A DNA stretch of 64,000 bases. It comes from Frisingicoccus caecimuris. GTDB lineage: Bacteria > Bacillota > Clostridia > Lachnospirales > Lachnospiraceae. The DNA lies in NCBI RefSeq assembly GCF_004340975.1, contig NZ_SLXA01000003.1, forward strand, positions 124,001-188,000, given 5' to 3'. The notes under the pieces were generated by a model. It did not search any database. It saw nothing but the letters and a program-made list of their open reading frames with translations, and was not told the DNA's origin. This document shows positions 52,713-61,501 of the stretch, in pieces. The position numbers were made by a program, and so were the translations under genes. Position 1 is the stretch's first letter. Every line of letters begins with the position of its first letter.

Positions 52713-54443
52713 ATGGGAGAAAAACTTTTAGAAGTAAAAAATTTAACCATTGGATTTCCGGAAGAAACGGGAATGCGTACCGTAGTTGATGACGTGAGTT
52801 TTACTGTTGGCTATGGGGAGATTGTCGGCATTGTCGGTGAATCTGGTTCTGGTAAGAGTATGACAGTGCAGACGATCATGGGACTCAAAAACCGGGATGC
52901 CCATATTTTATCGGGAGAGATTCTCTTTAATGGCAAAGATTTATTGAAAATGTCGGATGAAGAGTTGTCAAAAATTCAGGGAAATGATATGTCTATGGTC
53001 TTTCAGGAGCCGATGACGTCCCTGAATCCGGTGAAAAAAATCGGCTGGCAGGTAGCGGAAAGTCTAAAAATCCATACATCTATGCCGGATGATGAAATTC
53101 ATGGCCGGGTTGTGGAGATCCTTGCCAATGTAGGTCTGCCGAAGCCGGAAGAATTGTGCCAGAAATATCCGCATCAGCTTTCCGGAGGTATGCGTCAGCG
53201 TGTCATGATCGCTATGGCGATGATCTGTTGGCCGAAGCTGTTGATTGCCGATGAACCGACGACAGCGCTGGATGTGACGGTTCAGGCTCAGATTCTCCAG
53301 CTGCTTCGAAAAATCCATATGGAAGCGAATACATCTATCTTATTTATTTCCCATGATTTAAATGTGGTCAAGGAAGTCTGCCAGAAAGTCATTGTCATGT
53401 ATCAGGGAAAGATTGTGGAGAGAGGGTACACGGAGGAGGTCCTGTATCATCCAAAACATGATTATACCAAACATTTGATTGCATCCATCCCACGGAATAA
53501 GGAAGACATCCGGGAAGACGAGCTGGTCATGCAGGCAAAAGATCTGAATGTTTATTATTCTGTGAAGGAACGGGGAATGTTTGGAAAAAAGGAAAACAAA
53601 CATGTGCTGCAGAATGTGAACTTTCATATTCGACGGGGCGAGATTCTCGGTCTGGTTGGAGAAAGCGGCTGCGGCAAGTCGACCTTGGCAAAATGTATTG
53701 TCGGTTTGAATAAAAACTATACGGGTACTCTGGACATCCGGGAGGAGCATCCTCAGCTTGTATTTCAGGACCCTTACAGTTCCCTGAATCCGATGAAAAA
53801 AATCGGTTGGATTCTTGAGGAGCCTTTAAAGGTCCATGGAATGAAAGACAAAGCAAAACGAAAAGAGCTTGTCAGTCAGATGCTTACCCAGGTTGGCCTG
53901 GACCCATCCTATGCCGACCGGTATCCGAATGAATTGTCCGGCGGTCAGCGGCAGAGAATCAGTATCGGCGGAGCTCTGATTCTGAATTCTAAATTTATCG
54001 TGGCAGATGAGCCGGTGTCGGCCCTGGACGTAACTGTCCAGTCTCAGGTGCTCAATCTTCTTCTGGATCTGCATCGGACCCATCAGTTGACTTATTTATT
54101 TATCTCTCATGATTTGAATATTGTCCGGCATTTTTGTAACCGGGTCATTGTCATGTATCTGGGAGAGATTGTAGAAGAGGCGGAGGTTGAGGAAATCTAT
54201 GAGGATCCGAAACACCCATATACACAGCTTTTGTTCCACTCCATACTGACAGATGAACGTAAGCTCCAGAAGATTACCGATGTGGAACAGAGTCGGGAGG
54301 ATGCGTCGGCGAACGGATGCCCATTTTATCATCGCTGCATGAGTCGGAGCGATGTGTGCCGTGAAAAACGACCGGAACGGATCAACTTGAATCCGGAGGG
54401 GCAAGATCCGCATTGGGTCAAATGTTTTAAATATCAATCATAG
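52713..54443 (+). CDS. Peptide ABC transporter, fused double ATPase (DppD-DppF)
   Basis: One protein of 576 residues with two complete ABC ATPase domains, so both Dpp/Opp ATPases are fused. First half: Walker A GESGSGKSM near residue 42, signature LSGGMRQRV, Walker B LLIADEPTTALDV. Second half: Walker A GESGCGKST near 316, signature LSGGQRQRI, Walker B FIVADEPVSALDV. The end has the oligopeptide-transporter motif CPFYHRCMSRSDVC. No frameshift is needed; the linker is near residues 265-290. Ten bases after the second permease. Confidence 0.93.
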   Translation: MGEKLLEVKNLTIGFPEETGMRTVVDDVSFTVGYGEIVGIVGESGSGKSMTVQTIMGLKNRDAHILSGEILFNGKDLLKMSDEELSKIQGNDMSMVFQEPMTSLNPVKKIGWQVAESLKIHTSMPDDEIHGRVVEILANVGLPKPEELCQKYPHQLSGGMRQRVMIAMAMICWPKLLIADEPTTALDVTVQAQILQLLRKIHMEANTSILFISHDLNVVKEVCQKVIVMYQGKIVERGYTEEVLYHPKHDYTKHLIASIPRNKEDIREDELVMQAKDLNVYYSVKERGMFGKKENKHVLQNVNFHIRRGEILGLVGESGCGKSTLAKCIVGLNKNYTGTLDIREEHPQLVFQDPYSSLNPMKKIGWILEEPLKVHGMKDKAKRKELVSQMLTQVGLDPSYADRYPNELSGGQRQRISIGGALILNSKFIVADEPVSALDVTVQSQVLNLLLDLHRTHQLTYLFISHDLNIVRHFCNRVIVMYLGEIVEEAEVEEIYEDPKHPYTQLLFHSILTDERKLQKITDVEQSREDASANGCPFYHRCMSRSDVCREKRPERINLNPEGQDPHWVKCFKYQS

Positions 54444-54453
54444 CTTTATAAAA

Positions 54454-54496
54454 TGCTCGATGCAGGTAATTTACTGTGCATCGGGCATGTTTTTTA
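54454..54496 (+). terminator. Intrinsic terminator after the peptide transporter
   Basis: ATGCTCGATGCA (54454-54465) pairs with TGCATCGGGCAT (54478-54489) with one T-G, followed by GTTTTTT. Confidence 0.85.
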
Positions 54497-54540
54497 TGAT
54501 ATACTGTTTAAGAGGAATCATGGCGGAAAGAATAATTTTA

Positions 54541-54580
54541 GGTAGGGATGTACATAATCATGGACATACCCTGCTTTTTG
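54541..54580 (+). terminator. Second hairpin before truA
   Basis: GTAGGGATGT (54542-54551) pairs with ACATACCCTGC (54564-54574) around one bulged A, followed by TTTTTG. It either backs up the previous terminator or lies in the truA leader. Confidence 0.5.
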
Positions 54581-54643
54581 TAAAATAATGAAATTATTTT
54601 GAGAGATGAATCTTATAAGAAAATGCAGGGGAATAAAAATATT

Positions 54644-55393
54644 ATGAAACGGAATATTAAATTACTTATGGAATATGACGGCGGCCGTTATGACGGATGG
54701 CAGCGTCTCGGAAAGAAAAACAGTGGAACGACGATACAGGGCAAAATCGAAGAGGTGCTATCGAAAATGACAGGGGAGACGATCGAACTCATTGGTTCAG
54801 GACGCACGGATGCAGGCGTTCACGCCCGGGGACAGGTGGCAAATTTTCATACGGACAGCGATATGAAATGTTGGGAGATGAAATATTATCTGAATCGGTA
54901 TTTGCCGCAGGATATTGGTATCCTTTATGTATCGGATGTGCCGGAACGGTTTCACAGCCGACTGAATGCGAAGTCAAAACGTTATATCTATCGGGTAGCC
55001 ACAGGGGATGTGCCATCGGTCTTTGATCGTCACTATACGTGGTATTGTTTTGACCGGCTGGATATGGGACTTATGAAGGAAGGCGCTGATCTGATGGTGG
55101 GCCAGCATGATTTTAAGGGCTTTTCTTCGGTGAAAAAGACGAATAAATCCACTGTCCGAACAGTCAGCCAGATTGATATTGACGTAAAAGAACGGGAAAT
55201 TGATTTGATATTTGAGGGCAATGGATTTCTCTACAATATGGTGCGTATTATGGCGGGAACGCTTGTCGAGATTGGAACCGGAGATAGGGAGTCGGAGACG
55301 GTTAAAGAAGTTTTCCGTACGAAGAACCGGGAAAAGGCTGGAATGACATTGCCGCCTCAGGGGCTGTTCCTGGATGAAGTGTTCTATGAGTAA
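54644..55393 (+). CDS. truA: tRNA pseudouridine(38-40) synthase TruA
   Basis: Forms pseudouridine at positions 38-40 in the anticodon arm. About 249 residues. The catalytic aspartate is in SGRTDAGVHARGQVANF; other blocks are LMEYDGGRYDGWQ and the late NGFLYNMVRIMAGTL. I start at ATG 54644 (MKRNIKLLMEYDG), though its ribosome site (AGGGG) is rather distant and ATG 54623 is possible. Confidence 0.95.
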   Translation: MKRNIKLLMEYDGGRYDGWQRLGKKNSGTTIQGKIEEVLSKMTGETIELIGSGRTDAGVHARGQVANFHTDSDMKCWEMKYYLNRYLPQDIGILYVSDVPERFHSRLNAKSKRYIYRVATGDVPSVFDRHYTWYCFDRLDMGLMKEGADLMVGQHDFKGFSSVKKTNKSTVRTVSQIDIDVKEREIDLIFEGNGFLYNMVRIMAGTLVEIGTGDRESETVKEVFRTKNREKAGMTLPPQGLFLDEVFYE

Positions 55394-55418
55394 TGAAATC
55401 CATTAGGAGGCTGGATAA

Positions 55419-57032
55419 ATGATTAAGATTCAGGGAAAGTCTGTTTTCGGCGGAGTTGCCATCGGACCGATAGGAATTTTAAGGAAAAAGGATAAAAAAG
55501 TGATTCGCAATCATGTGGAGCAGGTAGAAGAAGAGATTAAACGTTATGAGGACGCCTCGAAAGAGGCAGAAAGTCAGCTCCAGAAGCTTTATGATAAAGC
55601 ACTGAATGAAGTTGGCGAGGCCGATGCGGATATTTTTCATGTTCATCAGCTGATGCTGTCGGATATGGATTATGTGGAATCTATTACGAATATGATTCGA
55701 ATGCAGAATGTAAATGCGGAATATGCCATTGCCATGACCAGCGATAATTTTTCCACACTTTTTGAAACGATGGATGACGATTATATGCGGGCCAGGGTAG
55801 CGGACGTAAAGGATGTTTCCAATCGGTTGATTCAGATATTGAGCGGTCAGGGGGATGACATGCTGCAGGGGGATGTGCCGGTCATATTGGCGGCGGATGA
55901 TCTGGCGCCAAGTGAAACAGTCCAACTCGACAAATCAAAAATACTTGCCTTTGTGACGCGTTATGGTTCAGCAAACTCCCATACGGCGATTCTGGCCCGG
56001 ACGATGAACATTCCGGCCATTATTTCTGCGGATTTTCCTGAAGATTGCGAGGAAAAAATCGGGATAGTGGACGGTGCCTCCGGTTGTCTTTACATTGAAC
56101 CGGAACCGGAGTTACTGCGTGAGATGGAAGAAAAACAGCAAAAGGAGCAGAAAAAACAGGAGCTGCTGCAAACTTTAAAAGGTAAAGAAGATGTGACACT
56201 TGGCGGAAAGAAAATCAATCTTTATGCGAATGTGGGAAATATTTCGGATGTGATGACTGCATTAAAAAATGATGCAGCCGGCATCGGCTTGTTCCGAAGC
56301 GAGTTTTTATATCTGGAAAAGGACCATTATCCAACGGAAGAAGAACAGTTTCAGGTGTATAAAACTGTGGCAGAGACCATGGCCGGAAAGAAGGTTATTA
56401 TCCGGACATTGGATATCGGCGCAGATAAACGGATTGATTATTTTAATATAGAACCGGAAGAAAATCCGGCTATGGGTTATCGGGCGATCCGCATTTGCCT
56501 GGATCGAGAAGATGTATTTAAAACTCAGCTTCGTGCCCTTTATCGTGCGAGTGCCTATGGGAATATTTCTATTATGTATCCGATGATCATTTCGGTGGAA
56601 GAAGTTAAGAAGATTAAAGAAATTTCTGCCGGTATCCGCCGGGAGCTTTCTGCGGCGGGGATATCCTTTGGTAATGTGGAAGAGGGAATTATGATCGAGA
56701 CTCCGGCCGCTGCCCTTATCAGTGATCTTCTGGCAAAAGAGGTAGATTTTTTCAGCATCGGAACCAATGATCTGTCCCAGTATACTCTGGCCATTGACCG
56801 CCAGAATCCAAAGCTGGACATCTTTTTTGACCCGCACCATCCGGCCATCCTGCGCTTGCTTCAGATGGTAGCGGATAATGCCCATAAAGCGGGTATATGG
56901 GTCGGTATCTGTGGGGAGCTTGGTGCGGATATATCGCTGACAGAAACCTTTATCCGGATGGGAATGGATGAGCTTTCCGTATCGCCGGCGATGGTTTTGC
57001 CTGTGCGGCAGAAAATCAGGGAGACAACTTAA
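55419..57032 (+). CDS. ptsI: PTS phosphoenolpyruvate-protein phosphotransferase (Enzyme I)
   Basis: Takes phosphate from PEP and passes it to HPr for PTS sugar uptake. 537 residues, slightly short of ~570. The phosphorylated histidine is His188 in GSANSHTAILARTMNIP. The PEP-binding domain has RSEFLYLEKDHYPTEEEQ, IRTLDIGADKRIDYF, GIMIETPAA and IGTNDLSQYTLAIDRQ. Ribosome site AGGAGG. No ptsH or EII gene is close, so Enzyme I stands alone here. Confidence 0.95.
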   Translation: MIKIQGKSVFGGVAIGPIGILRKKDKKVIRNHVEQVEEEIKRYEDASKEAESQLQKLYDKALNEVGEADADIFHVHQLMLSDMDYVESITNMIRMQNVNAEYAIAMTSDNFSTLFETMDDDYMRARVADVKDVSNRLIQILSGQGDDMLQGDVPVILAADDLAPSETVQLDKSKILAFVTRYGSANSHTAILARTMNIPAIISADFPEDCEEKIGIVDGASGCLYIEPEPELLREMEEKQQKEQKKQELLQTLKGKEDVTLGGKKINLYANVGNISDVMTALKNDAAGIGLFRSEFLYLEKDHYPTEEEQFQVYKTVAETMAGKKVIIRTLDIGADKRIDYFNIEPEENPAMGYRAIRICLDREDVFKTQLRALYRASAYGNISIMYPMIISVEEVKKIKEISAGIRRELSAAGISFGNVEEGIMIETPAAALISDLLAKEVDFFSIGTNDLSQYTLAIDRQNPKLDIFFDPHHPAILRLLQMVADNAHKAGIWVGICGELGADISLTETFIRMGMDELSVSPAMVLPVRQKIRETT

Positions 57033-57084
57033 AGAAAATATATTATAATTAGATTTGAATAATGTACAGAAAGAGGAGATTATG

Positions 57085-57399
57085 ATGAATAAAAGACAGC
57101 AGGCCATAGACCTTCTTGAACTTATACCGGAAAATAAACTGGATTACATTATCGCGTTTTTGCAGGGTGCAGCTATACCGGACAGACCGATGGATGAAGG
57201 TATACCGGAGAGTGAAGAATCGGCGGAGGTTCCTGAATCTGTACGGGGCCTTGAAAAGTCTATGCAGACATTGTTCAGCGGCGATGCAATGCTGGAAGAA
57301 CAGATGATGGATTTTTCCGAAATGGACGATGTTTATTCCGCTCTGGAAGATATGGCGCGGGCGGAAATCAATCTGTACCAGACAAAAGATAAAAAATAA
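57085..57399 (+). CDS. Small acidic protein of unknown function
   Basis: About 104 residues. The N-terminal part (QQAIDLLELIPENKLDYIIAF) resembles a helical module seen in many short clostridial proteins and in some antitoxin-like ones, but no toxin partner is next to it. The rest is rich in Glu and Met and probably helical. ATG 57085 is six bases from AGAGGAG; ATG 57082 is also possible. It lies 22-50 bases after ptsI and before a strong terminator, so it is likely the last gene of the ptsI transcript. Confidence 0.7.
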   Translation: MNKRQQAIDLLELIPENKLDYIIAFLQGAAIPDRPMDEGIPESEESAEVPESVRGLEKSMQTLFSGDAMLEEQMMDFSEMDDVYSALEDMARAEINLYQTKDKK

Positions 57400-57419
57400 T
57401 ACCCATGCGTTACAAGACT

Positions 57420-57465
57420 CCTGTCCTGTGAGACGGTTTTAGTTCATTCACAGGACAGGTTTTTT
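57420..57465 (+). terminator. Strong intrinsic terminator
   Basis: Perfect 12-bp stem CCTGTCCTGTGA (57420-57431) with TCACAGGACAGG (57448-57459), followed by TTTTTT. Confidence 0.9.
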
Positions 57466-57488
57466 CTTTAAAAACATATAAAACCTAC

Positions 57489-57517
57489 TTGACAAATAGG
57501 AATTACATAAATATAAT
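57489..57517 (+). promoter_or_regulatory. Sigma-A promoter of cysK with ATAGGAAT repeats
   Basis: TTGACA (57489-57494), exactly 17 bases, TATAAT (57512-57517). The octamer ATAGGAAT is found in the spacer (57496-57503) and again just before the ribosome site (57548-57555); CCTA (57484-57487) and TAGG (57497-57500) form a short inverted repeat over the -35. These may be sites for a sulfur-responsive repressor. Confidence 0.75.
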
Positions 57518-57571
57518 ACAAACAACATAAATAATCATAGTAAACCAATAGGAATATAGGAGGAAGGAAAA

Positions 57572-58504
57572 ATGGCAAATATTTATAAGGGAACATTAGG
57601 ATTGATCGGCAATACCCCGCTGGTGGAAGTGACAAATATTGAGAGGGCTCTGGGATTGGAAGCAACCATTCTTGTAAAACTTGAGTATTTTAATCCGGCA
57701 GGAAGCGTTAAAGACAGAATTGCCAAAGCAATGATTGAAGATGCGGAAGAAAGAGGCGTTTTAAAAGAAGGCTCAGTAATTATCGAGCCAACCTCCGGCA
57801 ATACGGGTATTGGTCTTGCCGCCATCGCAGCGGCAAAGGGATATCGTATTATTCTGACAATGCCGGAAACAATGAGTATTGAACGCAGAAATATTTTAAA
57901 AGCCTATGGTGCCGAGCTGGTTCTTACTGAGGGGACCAAAGGTATGAAGGGCGCTATCGAAAAAGCAGATGAACTGGCAAAAGAGATTCCGAACAGCTTT
58001 ATCCCTGGACAGTTTGTAAATCCGGCCAATCCGGCAATGCACAAAGCAACGACAGGTCCTGAAATCTGGAATGATACGGATGGCAATGTGGATATCTTTA
58101 TCGCAGGTGTTGGTACAGGAGGAACATTAACAGGTGTCGGTGAGTTTTTAAAATCCAGGAAACCGGATGTGAAGATCGTGGCCCTTGAACCGGCTGATTC
58201 TCCGGTGCTTTCCGAAGGCAAAGGAGGCCCGCACAAAATTCAGGGTATCGGCGCCGGTTTTGTGCCGGAGGTGTTGAATACAAAGATTTATGATGAAGTT
58301 TTTACCGTGGAAAGTGAAGATGCCTTCGCTGCAGGCAAGCTGATTGCGAAGCATGAAGGTGTTTTAGTGGGTATCTCTTCCGGCGCGGCTTTATATGGTG
58401 CCATTCAGCTGGCAAAACGTCCGGAAAATAAAGGCAAGACTATTGTTGCCCTGCTTCCGGATACGGGCGACAGATATTATTCCACGCCATTATTCGCTGA
58501 ATGA
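57572..58504 (+). CDS. cysK: Cysteine synthase A (O-acetylserine sulfhydrylase)
   Basis: PLP enzyme making cysteine from O-acetylserine and sulfide. 310 residues. The PLP lysine is Lys47 in [13 protein letters not shown], followed by the phosphate-binding [12 protein letters not shown] and the [10 protein letters not shown] loop. Ribosome site AGGAGG. It has its own perfect promoter; hydE follows after 43 bases. Confidence 0.97.
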   Translation: MANIYKGTLGLIGNTPLVEVTNIERALGLEATILVKLEYFNPAGSVKDRIAKAMIEDAEERGVLKEGSVIIEPTSGNTGIGLAAIAAAKGYRIILTMPETMSIERRNILKAYGAELVLTEGTKGMKGAIEKADELAKEIPNSFIPGQFVNPANPAMHKATTGPEIWNDTDGNVDIFIAGVGTGGTLTGVGEFLKSRKPDVKIVALEPADSPVLSEGKGGPHKIQGIGAGFVPEVLNTKIYDEVFTVESEDAFAAGKLIAKHEGVLVGISSGAALYGAIQLAKRPENKGKTIVALLPDTGDRYYSTPLFAE

Positions 58505-58547
58505 TCAATATTCTTTATGATCGGATCGGACGAGACAGGAGATTCGT

Positions 58548-59585
58548 ATGGATGCTGCAGAAAAATTGATTCAAAATCATGAACTTTCAAAAAAAGAATA
58601 TATAGAACTTCTTAAGGGGTGGGAAAAACCGAAAGTATCCAGAAAGCTGACAGAAGAAGCCGTCCGGCTTCGAAAACAGTATTATGGAGATAAGGTCTAT
58701 ACACGGGGACTGATTGAATTTACCAATTATTGTAAAAACGACTGTTATTATTGTGGTATTCGTCGTGGAAACAGACATGCCCAAAGATATCGGCTGAGCG
58801 GAGAGGAAATTCTTGACTGCTGTGAGAACGGTTATGCCCTGGGATTTCGGACCTTTGTCCTTCAGGGGGGCGAGGACCCTTATTATACAGATGAGCGGAT
58901 GGCAGATATTGTTCGTTCCATTCGCAGAGATTATCCGGACTGTGCGATCACGCTCTCCATCGGTGAGAAATCCTATGAGAGTTATAAATTATTTAAAGAA
59001 GCGGGGGCAGACCGTTATCTGCTTCGCCACGAAACAGCCAGCGAGGAGCTTTATCGCCGGCTTCATCCGGAAGAAATGCTTCTTTCCCATCGAAAACAGT
59101 GCTTATATGATTTAAAAGCCCTCGGCTATCAGGTGGGCGCCGGATTTATGGTCGGTTCACCGGGACAAAAGATGGAACATTTGGCAGAAGACCTGATTTT
59201 TCTAAAGGAGCTTCAGCCCCAGATGGTGGGAATCGGCCCGTTTATTCCGCATCATGAAACCCGGTTTGCAAATGAGGCGGCAGGCAGCGTTGGGCTGACC
59301 TTGTTTCTTTTGTCCGTCATTCGCATATTGCTTCCAAAGGTGCTTCTTCCGGCCACAACAGCCCTTGGAACGATGGACCCTCTGGGACGGGAAAAGGGAT
59401 TGGCAGCGGGCGCCAATGTGGTCATGCCCAACCTTTCTCCGGTGAAAAACCGAAAACAATATGACTTGTATGACAACAAGATATGTACAGGCGAAGAAGC
59501 AGCTGAATGTCGGGACTGCCTGGAACAGAGAGTTTTATCAACCGGTTACCGGCTTGTCGCAGAGCGGGGCGATGCTTTGCTGTAG
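58548..59585 (+). CDS. hydE: [FeFe]-hydrogenase H-cluster radical SAM maturase HydE
   Basis: Radical SAM enzyme that helps build the 2Fe subcluster of [FeFe]-hydrogenase. 345 residues. The radical-SAM cysteines are Cys62, Cys66 and Cys69 in NYCKNDCYYCGIRRGN. The HydE-specific surroundings GFRTFVLQGGEDPYYTD, LRHETASEELYRRLHP and GPFIPHHETRF are present. hydF, hydG and the hydrogenase itself are not in the window. Ribosome site AGGAGA before ATG 58548. Confidence 0.94.
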   Translation: MDAAEKLIQNHELSKKEYIELLKGWEKPKVSRKLTEEAVRLRKQYYGDKVYTRGLIEFTNYCKNDCYYCGIRRGNRHAQRYRLSGEEILDCCENGYALGFRTFVLQGGEDPYYTDERMADIVRSIRRDYPDCAITLSIGEKSYESYKLFKEAGADRYLLRHETASEELYRRLHPEEMLLSHRKQCLYDLKALGYQVGAGFMVGSPGQKMEHLAEDLIFLKELQPQMVGIGPFIPHHETRFANEAAGSVGLTLFLLSVIRILLPKVLLPATTALGTMDPLGREKGLAAGANVVMPNLSPVKNRKQYDLYDNKICTGEEAAECRDCLEQRVLSTGYRLVAERGDALL

Positions 59586-59628
59586 GAAAATATGGATTAT
59601 GAAAACCGGATAATCTGAAAACTTACCA

Positions 59629-59657
59629 TTGACAAATTTTTTTTACTGAATTATAAT
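59629..59657 (+). promoter_or_regulatory. Sigma-A promoter of the T-box/trpB2 unit
   Basis: TTGACA (59629-59634), 17-base spacer, TATAAT (59652-59657). The predicted start near 59664 begins the T-box leader. Confidence 0.85.
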
Positions 59658-59675
59658 AAATAACAATTAAAAAAC

Positions 59676-59937
59676 CGATGAACAAGAGTAGTAACTTTTA
59701 TGGTGTATTCCCAGAGAGTCGCGGAGAGGTGAGACCGTGATATATGAGTAAAAGTGAATGGACTTGTGAGGGCAAACCGAAGTTGGCCAGGGCTGATTGT
59801 AGGGGCGACGGAATCCGACCGTTATTATGGAACATGTATGATTGTACATGGCTGAGAGCATTCTGAAACAGAATGAATATAGGTGGCACCGCAGGAGAAT
59901 TTACCTGTCCTATTGTATTATAGGACAGGATTTTTTG
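59676..59937 (+). promoter_or_regulatory. T-box leader, tryptophan-specific
   Basis: tRNA-sensing antitermination leader. Stem I contains AGAGAGTC and the specifier loop GTGAATGGACTTG, with TGG at 59759-59761 as tryptophan codon. The T-box sequence TGGCACCGCA is at 59884-59893; its UGGC would pair with a GCCA end, and tRNA-Trp has discriminator G. The terminator is CCTGTCCTAT (59904-59913) with ATAGGACAGG (59920-59929) followed by TTTTTT. Uncharged tRNA-Trp would switch on the trpB2 gene downstream. About 260 bases, normal size. Confidence 0.93.
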
Positions 59938-59961
59938 TTTTATAGGAAAGGAAGGAAAGAA

Positions 59962-61338
59962 ATGACAGACAAGAAGCAGATCCCTTACAAAATTTATCTT
60001 GAAGAAAATGAGATGCCAAAACAGTGGTACAATGTCCGCGCAGATATGAAAAACAAACCGGCGCCTCTTTTAAATCCGGGGACATTACAGCCGATGACAG
60101 CCGACGAGTTGGGCGTGGTATTTTGTGAAGAACTGGTAAAACAGGAGCTTGACGATACAACCGCTTATTTTGATATTCCACAGGAAATTCTGGACTTCTA
60201 TAAGATGTATCGTCCGTCACCGCTGGTCCGGGCCTATTGTCTGGAAAAGGCATTGGATACTCCGGCTAAAATTTATTACAAATTTGAAGGAAACAATACT
60301 TCCGGAAGTCATAAATTAAATTCGGCTATTGCCCAGGCTTATTATGCAAAACAGCAGGGCTTAAAGGGCGTGACGACGGAGACCGGAGCAGGGCAGTGGG
60401 GAACTGCTCTTTCCATGGCCTGTGCATATCTCGGACTGGATTGTAAAGTGTATATGGTAAAATGTTCCTATGAACAGAAACCGTTCCGTCGTGAAGTGAT
60501 GCGTACCTACGGTGCGAACGTAACGCCGTCCCCGTCAGAAACGACCAATGTGGGACGTAAGATTCTGGCAGAGCATCCGGGAACTACGGGAAGTCTTGGA
60601 TGCGCCATTTCCGAAGCTGTTGAAGACGCCACAAGCCATGAAGGTTATCGTTATGTACTCGGTTCCGTTTTGAACCAGGTACTTTTGCATCAATCCATTA
60701 TCGGTCTGGAAACAAAGGCTGCTCTGGATAAATATAATATTCAGCCGGATATCATCATCGGATGTGCCGGGGGCGGTTCCAACCTGGGCGGATTAATCTC
60801 TCCTTTCATGGGCGAGAAGCTCAGAGGCGAAAAGGATTATCGGTTTATCGCCGTAGAACCGGCCAGCTGTCCGAGCTTTACACGGGGCAAATTTGCTTAC
60901 GACTTCTGCGATACAGGTATGGTTTGCCCGCTGGCTAAAATGTATACTCTGGGAAGCGGCTTTATTCCATCGGCAAATCATGCCGGCGGTTTAAGATATC
61001 ATGGAATGAGCTCCACACTTTCCCAGTTATATCATGATCATCTTATGGAGGCAATTTCTGTTGAACAGACGTCTGTATTTGAAGCAGCGACAAAATTTGC
61101 CCGCATCGAAGGCATTCTTCCGGCGCCGGAGAGCAGTCATGCCATCAAGGTAGCCATCGATGAAGCGATGAAATGCAAAGAGACCGGTGAAGAAAAGACG
61201 ATTGTCTTCGGACTGACAGGAACCGGATATTTTGATCTGGTTGCCTATGAAAAATTCAACAACGGTGAAATGAGCGACTATATCCCGACGGATGAAGAGC
61301 TGGCCGCAGGTTTTGCCGGACTTCCAAAAGTAGAATAA
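59962..61338 (+). CDS. trpB: TrpB2-type tryptophan synthase beta chain-like protein
   Basis: PLP enzyme that joins indole and serine to tryptophan. ~458 residues, longer than the ~400 of standard TrpB and with the N-terminus MTDKKQIPYKIYLEENEMPKQWYN-type features of the TrpB2 branch. The PLP lysine is Lys118 (NTSGSHKLNSA), followed by ETGAGQWGTALS and the GCAGGGSNLGG phosphate loop. The start ATG 59962 follows GGAAGG; the frame is open into the T-box but that part is RNA leader. No trpA is near. Control by a Trp T-box supports real use in tryptophan supply, probably by indole salvage. Confidence 0.93.
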   Translation: MTDKKQIPYKIYLEENEMPKQWYNVRADMKNKPAPLLNPGTLQPMTADELGVVFCEELVKQELDDTTAYFDIPQEILDFYKMYRPSPLVRAYCLEKALDTPAKIYYKFEGNNTSGSHKLNSAIAQAYYAKQQGLKGVTTETGAGQWGTALSMACAYLGLDCKVYMVKCSYEQKPFRREVMRTYGANVTPSPSETTNVGRKILAEHPGTTGSLGCAISEAVEDATSHEGYRYVLGSVLNQVLLHQSIIGLETKAALDKYNIQPDIIIGCAGGGSNLGGLISPFMGEKLRGEKDYRFIAVEPASCPSFTRGKFAYDFCDTGMVCPLAKMYTLGSGFIPSANHAGGLRYHGMSSTLSQLYHDHLMEAISVEQTSVFEAATKFARIEGILPAPESSHAIKVAIDEAMKCKETGEEKTIVFGLTGTGYFDLVAYEKFNNGEMSDYIPTDEELAAGFAGLPKVE

Positions 61339-61366
61339 AATAAATTCAGAATATAGGTACAAAAAC

Positions 61367-61395
61367 TTGCATAAATTCCAAAAACAAGGTAAAAT
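61367..61395 (+). promoter_or_regulatory. Sigma-A promoter of the eut unit
   Basis: TTGCAT (61367-61372), 17-base spacer, TAAAAT (61390-61395). Confidence 0.6.
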
Positions 61396-61404
61396 AGTAC
61401 CATG

Positions 61405-61470
61405 ATATTTATGGAGTAAATAGAGCGGAAATATCTCTGGTAAGGCGCCGGAATATATTTCCGCTTTTTC
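61405..61470 (+). promoter_or_regulatory. eutA leader with two hairpins, the second a terminator (ANTAR-type attenuator candidate)
   Basis: Hairpin 1: ATTTA (61407-61411) with TAAAT (61417-61421) closes loop TGGAG. Hairpin 2: AGCGGAAATAT (61424-61434) with ATATTTCCGCT (61455-61465) and TTTTTC behind; its tip has TCTGG/CCGGA closing TAAGGCG. In known eut operons EutV binds paired hairpins with A and G at loop positions 1 and 4 and prevents termination. Loop-edge hexamers ATGGAG and AAGGCG fit A1/G4, though the closing pairs are not ideal. Confidence 0.6.
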
Positions 61471-61501
61471 AAAAAACAGACATATGAAGGCGAAATAAGC
61501 T

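Noticed and set aside
56307-57107. 266-codon minus-strand frame opposite ptsI
   Set aside because: Antisense shadow of a conserved gene; composition typical of noncoding frames (Ile, Ser, Phe, His rich).
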